Source of the DNA: Sandaracinobacteroides sp041909755
Lineage (GTDB): Bacteria > Pseudomonadota > Alphaproteobacteria > Sphingomonadales > Sphingomonadaceae
Direction of reading: 5' to 3'
DNA: 64,000 nt
Assembly (NCBI RefSeq): GCF_041909755.1
Contig: NZ_JAYRCW010000001.1
Span: 1-64,000, forward strand
Shown: positions 7,283-15,712 of the stretch, one piece after another
Layout of the letters: each line of letters begins with the position of its first letter
Numbering within the stretch: position 1 is the first letter of the stretch
Notes under the pieces: model-generated
The model's input: only the letters and a program-made list of their open reading frames with translations
Databases searched by the model: none
What the model was told of the DNA's origin: nothing
Translations under genes and position numbers: made by a program

Positions 7283-9897
7283 CCCAGCCGAGCCAGCGCC
7301 GCGCGGAGCCGGTCCGCTTCGGAGGTGCGGGCGGCGTGATCTTCGCGGGCCTTTTCGATCGCCTCCGGCTTGGCGCGTTCCACGAAGCCGGGGTTGGAGA
7401 GGCGGCCGCCGAGCGCGGCGGCTTCCTTTTCGGCCTGCTCGGCGGCCTTCAGCAGGCGCGCGCGTTCGGCGGCGAGATCGATCACGCCTGCAAGTGGCAG
7501 GGCGTAGGTGCAGCCTTCGACGACGATCTGTGCAGAGCCGCCGGCGGGCGGGGCCTCGAACGACAGGCTTTCGATGCGGGCGAGGCGTTCGAGCGCGGGG
7601 AGCTGGCCTTGCAGGCGGGCCTTGAGCGCATCGTCTGCCTCGGTGGCGTGCAGCACCAGTTTGGCGGCGGGCGGCACGTTCAGTTCGGTGCGGGCCGAGC
7701 GGATCGCCGAGACGAGATCGATGAGCCAGCCGATTTCGGCGCTGGCGGCATCCGGCGCTGCGGTCAGGGCGGGCCATTCGGCCACGATCAGGTCGTGCGC
7801 ACGGGCTCCCTGGGCGTGCCACAGTTCCTCGGTAATGAAGGGCATCACCGGGTGCAGCAGGATCAGCATCCGGTCGATCACCCAGCCCGCGACGGCCCTT
7901 GTTTCGTCTGCCGCTGCGCCGCCTTCGGCCAGCAGCGGCTTGATGAGTTCGAGATACCAGTCGCAGAAGCGGCTCCAGACGAACTGGTAGAGGCCGAGCG
8001 CATATTGATCGTAGCGGAAGGCCGACAGCGCGGCTTCGGCGTCTGCGGCGGCCTGCGCGGTTTCCGCGAGGATCCAGCGGTTGACGGGCAGGGTGGCCGT
8101 GGGGGCTTCGCTGCCGCCTGCGGTGATGCCCTGCGCCTGCGCGAAGCGGACGGCGTTCCACAGCTTGGTGGCGAAGTTGCGATAGCCTTCCACCCGCTTT
8201 TCATCGAACTTCACGTCGCGGCCCTGCGTTTCGGAGGCCGCCATTGTGAAGCGCAGCGCATCCGCGCCGTAGCGGTCGATCAGTTCCAGCGGATCGACGG
8301 TGTTGCCCTTGGACTTGGACATCTTCTGGCCCTTGGAGTCCCGCACGAGGCCGTGGATGTAGACCGTTTCGAACGGTTCCTTGTCCATGATCTCCAGCCC
8401 GAACATCATCATCCGGGCGACCCAGAAGAAGATGATGTCGAAGCCGGTGACGAGCACGCTGCCGGGATAGAAGCGCTTCAGATCCGCGGTGTTTTCAGGC
8501 CAGCCCAGGGTGACGAAAGGCCAGAGGCCGGAGGAGAACCAGGTGTCGAGGACGTCTTCATCCTGCGTCAGCGCCACGCCTGCACCGGCCTTCGCCCGGG
8601 CTTCGGCTTCGCTGCGGGCGACGATGGGCGTGCCATCCGGCGTGAACCATGCCGGGATGCGGTGCCCCCACCAGAGCTGGCGGGAAATGCACCAGGGCTG
8701 GATGTTGTCCATCCAGTTGAAATAGGTCTTTTCCCACGCCTTCGGCACGAAGCTGGTGCGGCCATCGGTGACGGCTTCGCGGGCCTCGACCGCGAGCTTG
8801 CTGGTGTCGATATACCATTGGTCTGTCAGCCAGGGTTCGATCACCACGCCGGAGCGGTCCCCGTAGGGGGTCTGGATTGTCTTGTCTTCCACCCGCTCCA
8901 GCAGGCCCAGCGCATCCAGATCGGCGACGATGCGCTTGCGCGCCTCGAACCGCTCCAGCCCGCGATAGGCTTCCGGAACGTCGCTGCTATCGATGATATT
9001 TGCCTGTGAATCAAGGATGTTGATCCAGCCGATTTCCTTGTGGCGGTCATAGACCTGCCAGTCGTTGAAATCATGCGCCGGGGTGATCTTCACGCAGCCG
9101 GAGCCGAGTTCCGGGTCTGCCCAGTCATCGCCCACGATGGGGATCTGGCGGCCCGTCAGCGGGTGGGCGATCATCTGCCCGATCAGATGGGCATAGCGCT
9201 CGTCAGACGGGTTCACGGCGACGGCGGTGTCGCCCAGCATGGTTTCGGGGCGCGTGGTGGCCACCACCAGATGGCCGGAGCCATCCGCCAGCGGATAGCG
9301 CAGGTGCCAGAAATGGCCCTGCACCTCGCGGGTTTCGACTTCGAGGTCGGAAATGGCGGTCTGAAACTTCGGGTCCCAGTTCACGAGGCGTTTGTCGCGA
9401 TAGATGAGGCCCGCTTCGTGCAGCCGCACGAACACCTCCACCACGGCCTTGTTGAAGCCTTCATCCATGGTGAAGCGTTCGTTCGACCAGTCCGCGCTGG
9501 CGCCCAGACGGCGCATCTGGCGGGTGATGGCGCCGCCCGATTGTTCCTTCCAGTCCCACACATGGGCGAGGAATGCCTCGCGGCCGAGGCCCTGCCGGGT
9601 GAGGCCCTGCCCGGCGATGGTGCGTTCCACCACCATCTGTGTGGCGATGCCGGCATGATCGGTGCCGACGATCCAGCGCGCGTCCTTGCCCTTCAGCCGC
9701 TGCCAGCGGATCAGGATGTCCTGCAGCGTCTGATCCAGCGCATGGCCGATGTGCAGCGTGCCGGTGACGTTGGGCGGCGGCAGCACGATACTGAACGGCT
9801 CTGCATCCGGGCGGGCAGGGCGGAACAGGCCCTGCTGTTCCCAATGGGCATAGCATTTGGCTTCGATGGCCGAGGGCGTGAACGTCTTTTCCAGCAT
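7279..9897 (-). CDS. valS: Valyl-tRNA synthetase
   Basis: Class Ia aminoacyl-tRNA synthetase charging tRNA-Val; cytoplasmic and essential. 872 residues. The HIGH signature is PPNVTGTLHIGH (41-52), and the second signature is KMSKSKGNTVDPLELI. The editing domain lies between them, followed by an anticodon-binding domain and a short C-terminal coiled coil rich in Ala/Arg/Glu (ERARLLKAAEQAEKEAAALG). It is the last gene of a minus-strand run pcm-tolC-popZ-DUF486-valS; linkage of a TolC homologue, a PopZ/DUF2497 protein and valS is a common alphaproteobacterial order. Confidence 0.97.
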   Translation of the reverse strand: MLEKTFTPSAIEAKCYAHWEQQGLFRPARPDAEPFSIVLPPPNVTGTLHIGHALDQTLQDILIRWQRLKGKDARWIVGTDHAGIATQMVVERTIAGQGLTRQGLGREAFLAHVWDWKEQSGGAITRQMRRLGASADWSNERFTMDEGFNKAVVEVFVRLHEAGLIYRDKRLVNWDPKFQTAISDLEVETREVQGHFWHLRYPLADGSGHLVVATTRPETMLGDTAVAVNPSDERYAHLIGQMIAHPLTGRQIPIVGDDWADPELGSGCVKITPAHDFNDWQVYDRHKEIGWINILDSQANIIDSSDVPEAYRGLERFEARKRIVADLDALGLLERVEDKTIQTPYGDRSGVVIEPWLTDQWYIDTSKLAVEAREAVTDGRTSFVPKAWEKTYFNWMDNIQPWCISRQLWWGHRIPAWFTPDGTPIVARSEAEARAKAGAGVALTQDEDVLDTWFSSGLWPFVTLGWPENTADLKRFYPGSVLVTGFDIIFFWVARMMMFGLEIMDKEPFETVYIHGLVRDSKGQKMSKSKGNTVDPLELIDRYGADALRFTMAASETQGRDVKFDEKRVEGYRNFATKLWNAVRFAQAQGITAGGSEAPTATLPVNRWILAETAQAAADAEAALSAFRYDQYALGLYQFVWSRFCDWYLELIKPLLAEGGAAADETRAVAGWVIDRMLILLHPVMPFITEELWHAQGARAHDLIVAEWPALTAAPDAASAEIGWLIDLVSAIRSARTELNVPPAAKLVLHATEADDALKARLQGQLPALERLARIESLSFEAPPAGGSAQIVVEGCTYALPLAGVIDLAAERARLLKAAEQAEKEAAALGGRLSNPGFVERAKPEAIEKAREDHAARTSEADRLRAALARLG

Positions 9898-9930
9898 GGG
9901 CGCGGGATTAGCGGCTGAAAGCCGGTTCCG

Positions 9931-10269
9931 CTAGTCGCCGACGATCAGCACCGCCGCCACGATCATCAGCGCGAAGCCGACAAGCTGTTTCAGGCTGACG
10001 CCTTCCCCCAGCCACAGGGTGGACACCACGAAGAAGGTGAGGATGGAGAGGGTTTCCTGAATCCCCTTCAGCTGGGGCGCGGAATAGACCTGATGGCCGA
10101 TGCGGTTTGCAGGCACCTGCAGCGCATATTCGAACAGGGCGATGCCCCAGGCCACGAAGATGACCAGCGCGAGCGGCGCGGCCTTGAACTTCAGATGGCC
10201 ATACCAGGCGAGGTTCATGATGAGGTTCGACCCCGCCAGCAGCAGGATCGTTGTCGTCTGCGGGCTCAC
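9931..10269 (-). CDS. DUF486 / DMT-superfamily small membrane protein
   Basis: 112 residues with four hydrophobic segments (about 5-25, 33-52, 70-88, 92-110) and motifs of the DUF486 family (NLIMNLAWYGHLKF, FEYALQVPANRIG, QLKGIQETLSIL). The start is a GTG at 10269 that overlaps the TGA of the PopZ-like gene (GTGA), so translation is coupled. Function is unknown; the fold suggests an EmrE-like small multidrug or metabolite transporter. It lies in the inner membrane. Confidence 0.85.
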   Translation of the reverse strand: MSPQTTTILLLAGSNLIMNLAWYGHLKFKAAPLALVIFVAWGIALFEYALQVPANRIGHQVYSAPQLKGIQETLSILTFFVVSTLWLGEGVSLKQLVGFALMIVAAVLIVGD

Positions 10270-10649
10270 TTTCGGCCTGTGAGCCGCGCGATTTCCTCTG
10301 CCGCCATCTTCTGGATCAGTTCCGGCAGGTTCGCCTTCAGCCAGGCATCCAGCTGCGGGCGGATCAGCTCGGCCAGAAACTCCTCGACCGAGCGGCCGCC
10401 GGCGACCGGCGGAAGGGCGGCGGGTGCGGCCGGGGCGACGGATGCTGCCGGTGCGGCGGCGGCCTTCTTCGCGGCGCGCGCCTTTGGCGCGGGCGCCTTG
10501 GGTTCCCGGTCAGCCTCTTCGTCCGCGTCAGGCTCGACCGGATCCTGATCCTCTTGCCGTTCCGCGCGGTCGGGGGCTTCGCCGCCGACGGTTGCGCGGA
10601 TCGAATCCAGGATGGAGGCGAGGTTCGGGTCGAGCGTCTTGCGGGTCAT
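10266..10649 (-). CDS. popZ: PopZ-like DUF2497 polar organizing protein
   Basis: 127 residues with the PopZ architecture: an N-terminal amphipathic helix (LASILDSIRATVG, residues 11-23), a long acidic then Pro/Ala/Lys-rich disordered linker (about 24-85), and a C-terminal helical module (SVEEFLAELIRPQLDAWL, then LPELIQKMAAEEIARL) matching DUF2497. In Caulobacter PopZ self-assembles at the cell pole and anchors the centromere via ParB; the gene is likewise next to valS. This copy is somewhat shorter than Caulobacter PopZ. Its TGA overlaps the GTG of the DUF486 gene. Polar function is inferred from the family. Confidence 0.82.
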   Translation of the reverse strand: MTRKTLDPNLASILDSIRATVGGEAPDRAERQEDQDPVEPDADEEADREPKAPAPKARAAKKAAAAPAASVAPAAPAALPPVAGGRSVEEFLAELIRPQLDAWLKANLPELIQKMAAEEIARLTGRK

Positions 10650-10674
10650 CGGCCCCCTGATCCTGTTCTGGCGA

Positions 10675-12066
10675 TCATTGCTGCGGCCCCATCAGCGGGG
10701 CGGTGTTGCGGGCGCGATCGGTGGATGGGTTCGGATCATAGCCGAATTCCTGCCAGCCCTTGCCCCGCACCCGCTTCGCGTTCGCAGCTGCATCATATTT
10801 CTGCACGCCGGTGCCTTCCAGCGCAATGTCTGCCGCGCCCACCGATTCCAGCAGCTGGTATGCGGCCACATAGCGATCGCGTTCGGCCTGCACGAGCTGG
10901 ACGCGGCTGTTCAGCAGTTCCTGTTCGGCGTTCAGCACATCGAGGATGTCGCGGCTGCCGACCATGTTTTCCTGCCGCACGCCTTCGGCGGCCAGCGTGT
11001 TGGCGCTGGTCTGCGACTTGGCGGCGGTGATGGTGGCTTCAGCCGTCTGCAGCAGGGCCCAGCTGTTGGAGACGCCCTCTGTCACCTGCCGTTCGGTAAG
11101 GCTGATGGTTTCCAGCGCCTCGCTCTGCCGGGCCTGCGCCTGACGGACCTGCGCGGCGATCAGGCCGCCCGAAAACAGCGGCATGCCGGCAGTGACGCCG
11201 ACGCGCGGATCGAAGCCGGAGGCGCCGAAGGCCGAGTTGGAATATTCGGTGTAGTTGGCCGACGCCTGCACGCCGATGGAGGGCATGCGGCCCGCCTTTG
11301 CGGCGCGGACATCATCGGCTGCCGCCTTTTCGCCGGCCTTGGCGGCACCAAGGGCTGGGCTGAGCGTGGCGGCGCGATCGAGCGCCTGGCCTTCGCTTTC
11401 CGGCAGCGGGGGCAGGGGCGGCAGCGGCTCCAGCTGGCCGGGTGCGCGGCCGACGAGGCGCTGATAGGCCTGGCGCGCGAATACGGCGTTGCCCCGCGCG
11501 GCGATCAGCGTGGCCTGCGAGGCGGCGAGGCGCGCTTCGGACTGGGCGACATCGGTGCGGGTGACATCCCCCACGTCGAACCGGTCCTTCGAGGCGCGCA
11601 GTTCCTGTTCCAGCACGCGAACCTGATTTTCGTTCAGCTTCACGATTTCCTGGGTGCGCAGCACATCGGCATAGGCCGTCACCGTGTCGGTGATGAGGGC
11701 CTGTTCCTGCGCGGCGAGGTTCAGGCGGCTGGCCTCGATCCGGGCTTCGGCGGCGGAAATGCCGGCGCGGATGCGGCCCCCTTCCCAGATGGACTGGCGC
11801 AGGGTGATGCCGCCCGTCCAGATCTGGCCGAGATCGGCGAAGCTGTCGCTGAGGCTCTGCGTGAAGCTGCCGCCGAGATCGAGGCCGGGGCGGGCGCCGG
11901 AGGCGGCGATGGGCACGCCTTCGTCAGCCTGCCGCACGCGGGCGCGGGCGGCGGCGATCGCCGGGTTGTTGGAATAGGCCTGCGCGATCGCGTCCTTCAG
12001 CGATTCAGCCGAGGATGGCGCAGCAGTGGAGAGCAGAAGCAGCGAAACCAGGATGTGACGACGCAT
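10675..12066 (-). CDS. tolC: TolC-family outer-membrane channel protein
   Basis: 463 residues from the ATG at 12066, chosen because it begins a signal peptide (MRRHILVSLLLLSTAAPSSA, cleavage near 20) followed by the TolC start SLKDAIAQAYSNNPAIAAAR. Two repeated OEP domains with long Ala/Gln/Glu-rich helices (RIEASRLNLAAQEQALITDT; QARQSEALETISLTERQV) and beta segments (SFTQSLSDSF, ANYTEYSNS) predict a trimeric outer-membrane tunnel. It could serve the RND adaptor and pump at 3081-7266 or type I secretion. It begins 10 nt after pcm ends, consistent with an operon. Confidence 0.93.
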   Translation of the reverse strand: MRRHILVSLLLLSTAAPSSAESLKDAIAQAYSNNPAIAAARARVRQADEGVPIAASGARPGLDLGGSFTQSLSDSFADLGQIWTGGITLRQSIWEGGRIRAGISAAEARIEASRLNLAAQEQALITDTVTAYADVLRTQEIVKLNENQVRVLEQELRASKDRFDVGDVTRTDVAQSEARLAASQATLIAARGNAVFARQAYQRLVGRAPGQLEPLPPLPPLPESEGQALDRAATLSPALGAAKAGEKAAADDVRAAKAGRMPSIGVQASANYTEYSNSAFGASGFDPRVGVTAGMPLFSGGLIAAQVRQAQARQSEALETISLTERQVTEGVSNSWALLQTAEATITAAKSQTSANTLAAEGVRQENMVGSRDILDVLNAEQELLNSRVQLVQAERDRYVAAYQLLESVGAADIALEGTGVQKYDAAANAKRVRGKGWQEFGYDPNPSTDRARNTAPLMGPQQ

Positions 12067-12076
12067 GAGGGGGCTT

Positions 12077-12736
12077 TCAGAACTGGAAGGCCGGAGCCTT
12101 CCGGAAGGGTGGCAGGATCGCGGCCGCCGCTTCGGCAAAGGGTTCGAGACGGACGGCACCCGCCCGCTTCACACCCTTCGACGCGCGGCCGACGCCATCG
12201 CTGCCATGGACGATCGCGACCATCCGGCCCCCCTCGGCCAGCTGGGCGATCAATGTATCGGGCACGATTTCCACGCCCCCGTCAATCAGGATCAAGTCAT
12301 AGGGTGATCCGAAGGAGGCGCCGGCATCGAGCGGGCCTTCCTGCACGCGAACCGTATCCGCCAGAGCGGCGCGGGCGCGGGCGGCGAGGGCGGGATCGCT
12401 TTCCAGCGCCGTGACGCGGGCGCCCAGATGGGCAAGGATCGCGGCTGAATAGCCGGTGGCGGCCCCGACGACGAGCGCGGTTTCGCCGGGCATGACATGG
12501 GCTTCCTCAACCAGCAGGCCGAGGCTGAGCGGCGAAAGAAGCTCCCGCCCGTTGCCCAGCGGCTGGGCCGCATCGACATAGGCGAGGCCACGACGCCCTT
12601 CCGCCACGAAATCTTCGCGCGCGACGGCGAAGAAGGCGGCCGAGGTGCGCGGGTTCACCACCCCGCACGGCTTCAGCTGGCTGTCGATCATCGCTTCGCG
12701 GGCGGCGAGCGGGGAATGGGAGGGGGCGGAAGCCAC
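12077..12736 (-). CDS. pcm: Protein-L-isoaspartate O-methyltransferase-like protein
   Basis: 219 residues. The SAM-binding motif I is VVGAATGYSAAILAHLG with the acidic residue in VTALESDP; N-terminal REAMIDSQLKPCGVVNPRTS and VAREDFVAEGRRGLAYVD are typical of PCMT/Rossmann proteins found upstream of tolC in alphaproteobacteria. Canonical PCMTs carry a G-S-GYxT motif; here it is GAATGYSA, so activity on isoaspartyl residues is plausible but not certain. First gene of the pcm-tolC-popZ-DUF486-valS run. Confidence 0.85.
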   Translation of the reverse strand: MASAPSHSPLAAREAMIDSQLKPCGVVNPRTSAAFFAVAREDFVAEGRRGLAYVDAAQPLGNGRELLSPLSLGLLVEEAHVMPGETALVVGAATGYSAAILAHLGARVTALESDPALAARARAALADTVRVQEGPLDAGASFGSPYDLILIDGGVEIVPDTLIAQLAEGGRMVAIVHGSDGVGRASKGVKRAGAVRLEPFAEAAAAILPPFRKAPAFQF

Positions 12737-12843
12737 GGGTGGGAAGCCTTTAGGTTGAGAGACGCGCCAATGGGTTGGGCCCTGTTACCCAAGGGTGGCG
12801 CGGGCCGCAACACTTGGCCTTCGGCAGGGGCGGGCTGGCCCCT

Positions 12844-14355
12844 TCAGCGCCCGTCCCGCACGCTGCGCATCGCCCAGGCGGCCAGAAGCAGTACGGCACT
12901 GGCGATGCCCATCAGCCAGATCGGTTCGCCGGGGAAGGCGATGTGCATGATGCTGCCCATGACGGCTGAAACCAGCAATTGAGGAAGCACGATGAAGATA
13001 TTGAAAAGGCCCATGAACACGCCGAGTTTTGATTGCGGCAGGGCAGACGAGAGGATCGCATAGGGCATGGTGAGGATGGAGGCCCAGGCAATGCCGACGA
13101 GGATCATGGAGAGGATCAGCCAATCCGGATCCCGCACCACCAGGAACAGGCCGAAGCCGATCGCGCCGGCCAGAAGGCCGAGGATGTGGGTGTTGACCCG
13201 CCCGATGCGGGCCGCGATGCCGGGCAGGGCGAAGGCGTAGATCGCGGCGACGCCGTTGTAGATGCCGAACAGCACCCCCACCCAGTCTGCGCCATCGTTG
13301 TAGGCGCGGCTGGCGGTGTCGGTGGCGCCGAACATGTAGCGGGTGACGATGGGGGTGGTGTAGATCCACATGATGAACAGCGCGATCCAGGTGAAGAACT
13401 GGACGAGCGCCAGCCGCTTCATCGCGGGCGGCATCAGCTTGAGATCCGAGATGATCCGCGTGACGGGGCCTGCGGGCTTCCCGGCGAGGGCGCGGCGGCG
13501 GGTGAATTCCTGCAGGCCGCCGAACGCAAGCAGCGCCGCGCCGAGGATGTAGACGGGCTTGTCCAGCTGGAACTGGGCGACGCAGATGATGACGATGGCG
13601 CCGAGTGTCGCCCACCAGAAGCCGTTGATGGGGGCGGCCAGCGGTTCGTCGTCTGGAAGCGCGGCGGCATGGCCTTCGAAGGCGCGCATTTCATCCGGCG
13701 AATATTCGCGGGTGGTGAACACCGTCCACAGCACGGCCAGCAGCAGCGCGCCCGCGCCGATGTAGAAGGCGAGGCGGACCGATGGCGGGATTTCACCGGG
13801 AGGGGCGACGTTGGAGACGCCGAACACATGAGTGAGAACCGCCGGCGCGAGGCTGGCGGCGACGGCGCCGGCGCCGATGAACACGGTCTGGAACGCATAT
13901 CCCGCTGTCCGCTGCTTCTCGCTCACCATATCGCCCACGAAGGCGCGAAAGGGTTCCATCGCGATGTTGAGCGAGGCATCGAGAATCCAGAGCATGCCGG
14001 CCGCGAACCAGAGGGCGTGCGAATTGGGCATGCCGAGGAGGGCGAGGGTGGCGAGGATTGCGCCTGCCAGGAAATAGGGGCGGCGGCGGCCAAGCGGGGT
14101 CCATGTCCGGTCCGAGAAATAGCCGATCACGGGCTGCACCAGCAGGCCCGTCACCGGGCCCGCCACCCACAGGAAGGCGAGATCGTCGATGGAGGTGCCG
14201 AGCGACTGGAAGATGCGGCTGACATTGGCGTTCTGCAGGGCGAAGCCGACCTGGATGCCGAAAAAGCCGAAGCTGAGATTCCAGAGGCCCCAGAAGCCGA
14301 GGATCGGGCGTTCCGCCCGCCTGCCAGTTTCCGTTCCCGCAGTTCCCGCCTGCAT
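12844..14355 (-). CDS. MFS sugar transporter (SLC45/GPH-like, probable maltose or maltodextrin:H+ symporter)
   Basis: 503 residues with about 12 membrane segments. The N-terminal half begins FWGLWNLSFGFFGIQVGFAL, with YFSDRTWTPLGRRRPYFLAG as the loop 2-3 signature of this subfamily. The long reading frame extends further upstream, but the ATG at 14355 has GGAGGG a short distance ahead and starts MQAGTAGTETGRRAERP, so this start is used. It follows the LacI regulator by 95 nt on the same strand and is divergent from the TonB receptor and glucosidases, the arrangement of sphingomonad and Caulobacter maltose loci, hence the substrate guess. It acts in the inner membrane. Confidence 0.88.
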   Translation of the reverse strand: MQAGTAGTETGRRAERPILGFWGLWNLSFGFFGIQVGFALQNANVSRIFQSLGTSIDDLAFLWVAGPVTGLLVQPVIGYFSDRTWTPLGRRRPYFLAGAILATLALLGMPNSHALWFAAGMLWILDASLNIAMEPFRAFVGDMVSEKQRTAGYAFQTVFIGAGAVAASLAPAVLTHVFGVSNVAPPGEIPPSVRLAFYIGAGALLLAVLWTVFTTREYSPDEMRAFEGHAAALPDDEPLAAPINGFWWATLGAIVIICVAQFQLDKPVYILGAALLAFGGLQEFTRRRALAGKPAGPVTRIISDLKLMPPAMKRLALVQFFTWIALFIMWIYTTPIVTRYMFGATDTASRAYNDGADWVGVLFGIYNGVAAIYAFALPGIAARIGRVNTHILGLLAGAIGFGLFLVVRDPDWLILSMILVGIAWASILTMPYAILSSALPQSKLGVFMGLFNIFIVLPQLLVSAVMGSIMHIAFPGEPIWLMGIASAVLLLAAWAMRSVRDGR

Positions 14356-14450
14356 GATCCTGTTCCCTCCCCACGGGCGCTGCGCACGCCGCGTGCCTGT
14401 ACGCGAGGCTGGCGCGATTCGCGGCAGCTGACAACCGCCTGCGTGCGCCC

Positions 14451-15551
14451 TCAGCCGGCCCCGCAGGAGCGGCGGACGACGAGACGCGTCGGCAGCATGG
14501 CGCCTGGCGCAGGCAGCCCTTCCAGCTGGGCCCGCACCGCATCGACCAGCATCTGCCCGGCCCTTTGCGTATCCTGAACGACCGTCGTCAGCGGCGGGCG
14601 GGTGCTGGCGGCGGCGGGGATGTCGTCGAAGCCGGTGACGGCGACATCGGCCGGGACGGCGAGGCCCCGTTCTTCCAGCGCGCGCATGGCGCCGATGGCG
14701 ATGAGATCCGACGCGGCGACGATGGCGTCGAACCGTTCGCCGCTGTCCAGAATGGCGTGGATGGCGGCCGAGCCGGCTTCTTCCGTGGTGATGGCGTCTG
14801 CCTGGAGCGGCGGGGGCAGCCCGGCTTCGGCCAGGGCGGCGGCGACGCCTTCGAAACGGGCGAGGAATTCGGGATAGTGGCTGGAGGCGTGGCCGAGGAA
14901 GGCGATGCGCCTGCGGCCCAGGCGGATGAGGTGGGCCGCCGCCATCTGCCCGCCCGAGCGGTTGTCGGAGCCGATCGTGGTGCCGAGCCGCTTCAGCGCG
15001 GGGGCGGCCTCCACCGAACCCCAGCGGGCGAAGTGGGTGCCCTGTGCCGACAGCTGGGTTACACGCTCGCGATAGGTTTCCCAATCCCCATAGCCCAGCA
15101 GGATCAGGCCGTCGGCCTTGTGGCTGTCCTCGAAATCCTTGTGCCAGTCGTCTGACAGCTGCTGGAAGCTGACGAGGAGATCATAGCCCGCGCGCTTCGC
15201 CGCCCGGGTGATCGAGCCGAGCATGGCGACGAAGAAGGGGTTGATGAGGGATTCATCCGCCGTCGGATCCTCGAAGAAGAGGAGGGCGATGGTGTCGGAC
15301 CGGCGCTTCCGCAGGGAGGAGGCGGCCTTGTCCACCTTGTAGTTGAGCTGGTGGGCGATCGCCTCGATGCGCTTGCGCGTCGCTTCGGACACCATGGGCG
15401 ATCCGGACAGCGCCCGGCTGACCGTTGGCTGGGAGACGCCGGCGAGGTGGGCGATGTCGAACGAGGTGGGCGCACGTTCGGGGCGGAGGGCGGGGGATGT
15501 GCCCCGCTCCGCCTTTGGTTCCTCCCCCGGCTGCTGTACCTTTACGGACAC
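14451..15551 (-). CDS. LacI-family transcriptional regulator of the maltodextrin locus
   Basis: 366 residues from the GTG at 15551 (GGAG 5 nt upstream). After an unusual 28-residue Pro/Glu-rich leader comes the LacI helix-turn-helix (FDIAHLAGVSQPTVSRALSG, residues 31-50) and hinge (YKVDKAASSLRKRRS), then a periplasmic-binding-protein-like sensor (TIALLFFEDP; DGLILLGYGDWETY; GRRRIAFLGH; VAVTGFDDIPAAASTRPPLT). It should repress, or activate, the locus in response to a sugar. The divergent promoter region holds two palindromes, CATACGTATG at 15573-15582 and ATCGA-AATA-TCGAT at 15629-15642. A near-identical CATACGTATG lies upstream of pckA. Confidence 0.93.
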   Translation of the reverse strand: MSVKVQQPGEEPKAERGTSPALRPERAPTSFDIAHLAGVSQPTVSRALSGSPMVSEATRKRIEAIAHQLNYKVDKAASSLRKRRSDTIALLFFEDPTADESLINPFFVAMLGSITRAAKRAGYDLLVSFQQLSDDWHKDFEDSHKADGLILLGYGDWETYRERVTQLSAQGTHFARWGSVEAAPALKRLGTTIGSDNRSGGQMAAAHLIRLGRRRIAFLGHASSHYPEFLARFEGVAAALAEAGLPPPLQADAITTEEAGSAAIHAILDSGERFDAIVAASDLIAIGAMRALEERGLAVPADVAVTGFDDIPAAASTRPPLTTVVQDTQRAGQMLVDAVRAQLEGLPAPGAMLPTRLVVRRSCGAG

Positions 15552-15571
15552 GGCCTCTCCTGATGCATTTC

Positions 15572-15583
15572 GCATACGTATGT
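15572..15583. promoter_or_regulatory. Palindromic candidate LacI operator (GCATACGTATGT)
   Basis: Perfect 10-bp palindrome CATACGTATG with a central CG, as in LacI-family operators, between the LacI gene (starting 15551, minus) and the TonB receptor (15713). It is close to the LacI start, so autoregulation is likely. The same core recurs upstream of pckA at 45594-45605. Confidence 0.6.
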
Positions 15584-15628
15584 GCATTTCTTGAACCAGA
15601 ACGTGCCCGAACGGAAGATGCACAGGCA

Positions 15629-15642
15629 ATCGAAATATCGAT
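15629..15642. promoter_or_regulatory. Second palindrome in the LacI/TonB receptor intergenic region
   Basis: ATCGA-AATA-TCGAT, perfect 5-bp inverted repeat with a 4-nt spacer, 56 nt from the first palindrome and 71 nt before the TonB receptor ATG. It could be a second operator or a half of the promoter architecture; assignment is inference. Confidence 0.4.
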
Positions 15643-15712
15643 GCGCGGACCGGCGACGGCCCCGATTCCGGGGTGATGCGACTGCCGGCCGCCCGGGATT
15701 GGGGAGTGTAAC

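Noticed and set aside
14356..15084. N-terminal extension of the MFS transporter frame
   Set aside because: The extra 240 or so codons are low-complexity Arg/Pro-rich and overlap the LacI gene in another frame; a good ribosome-binding site marks the ATG at 14355.
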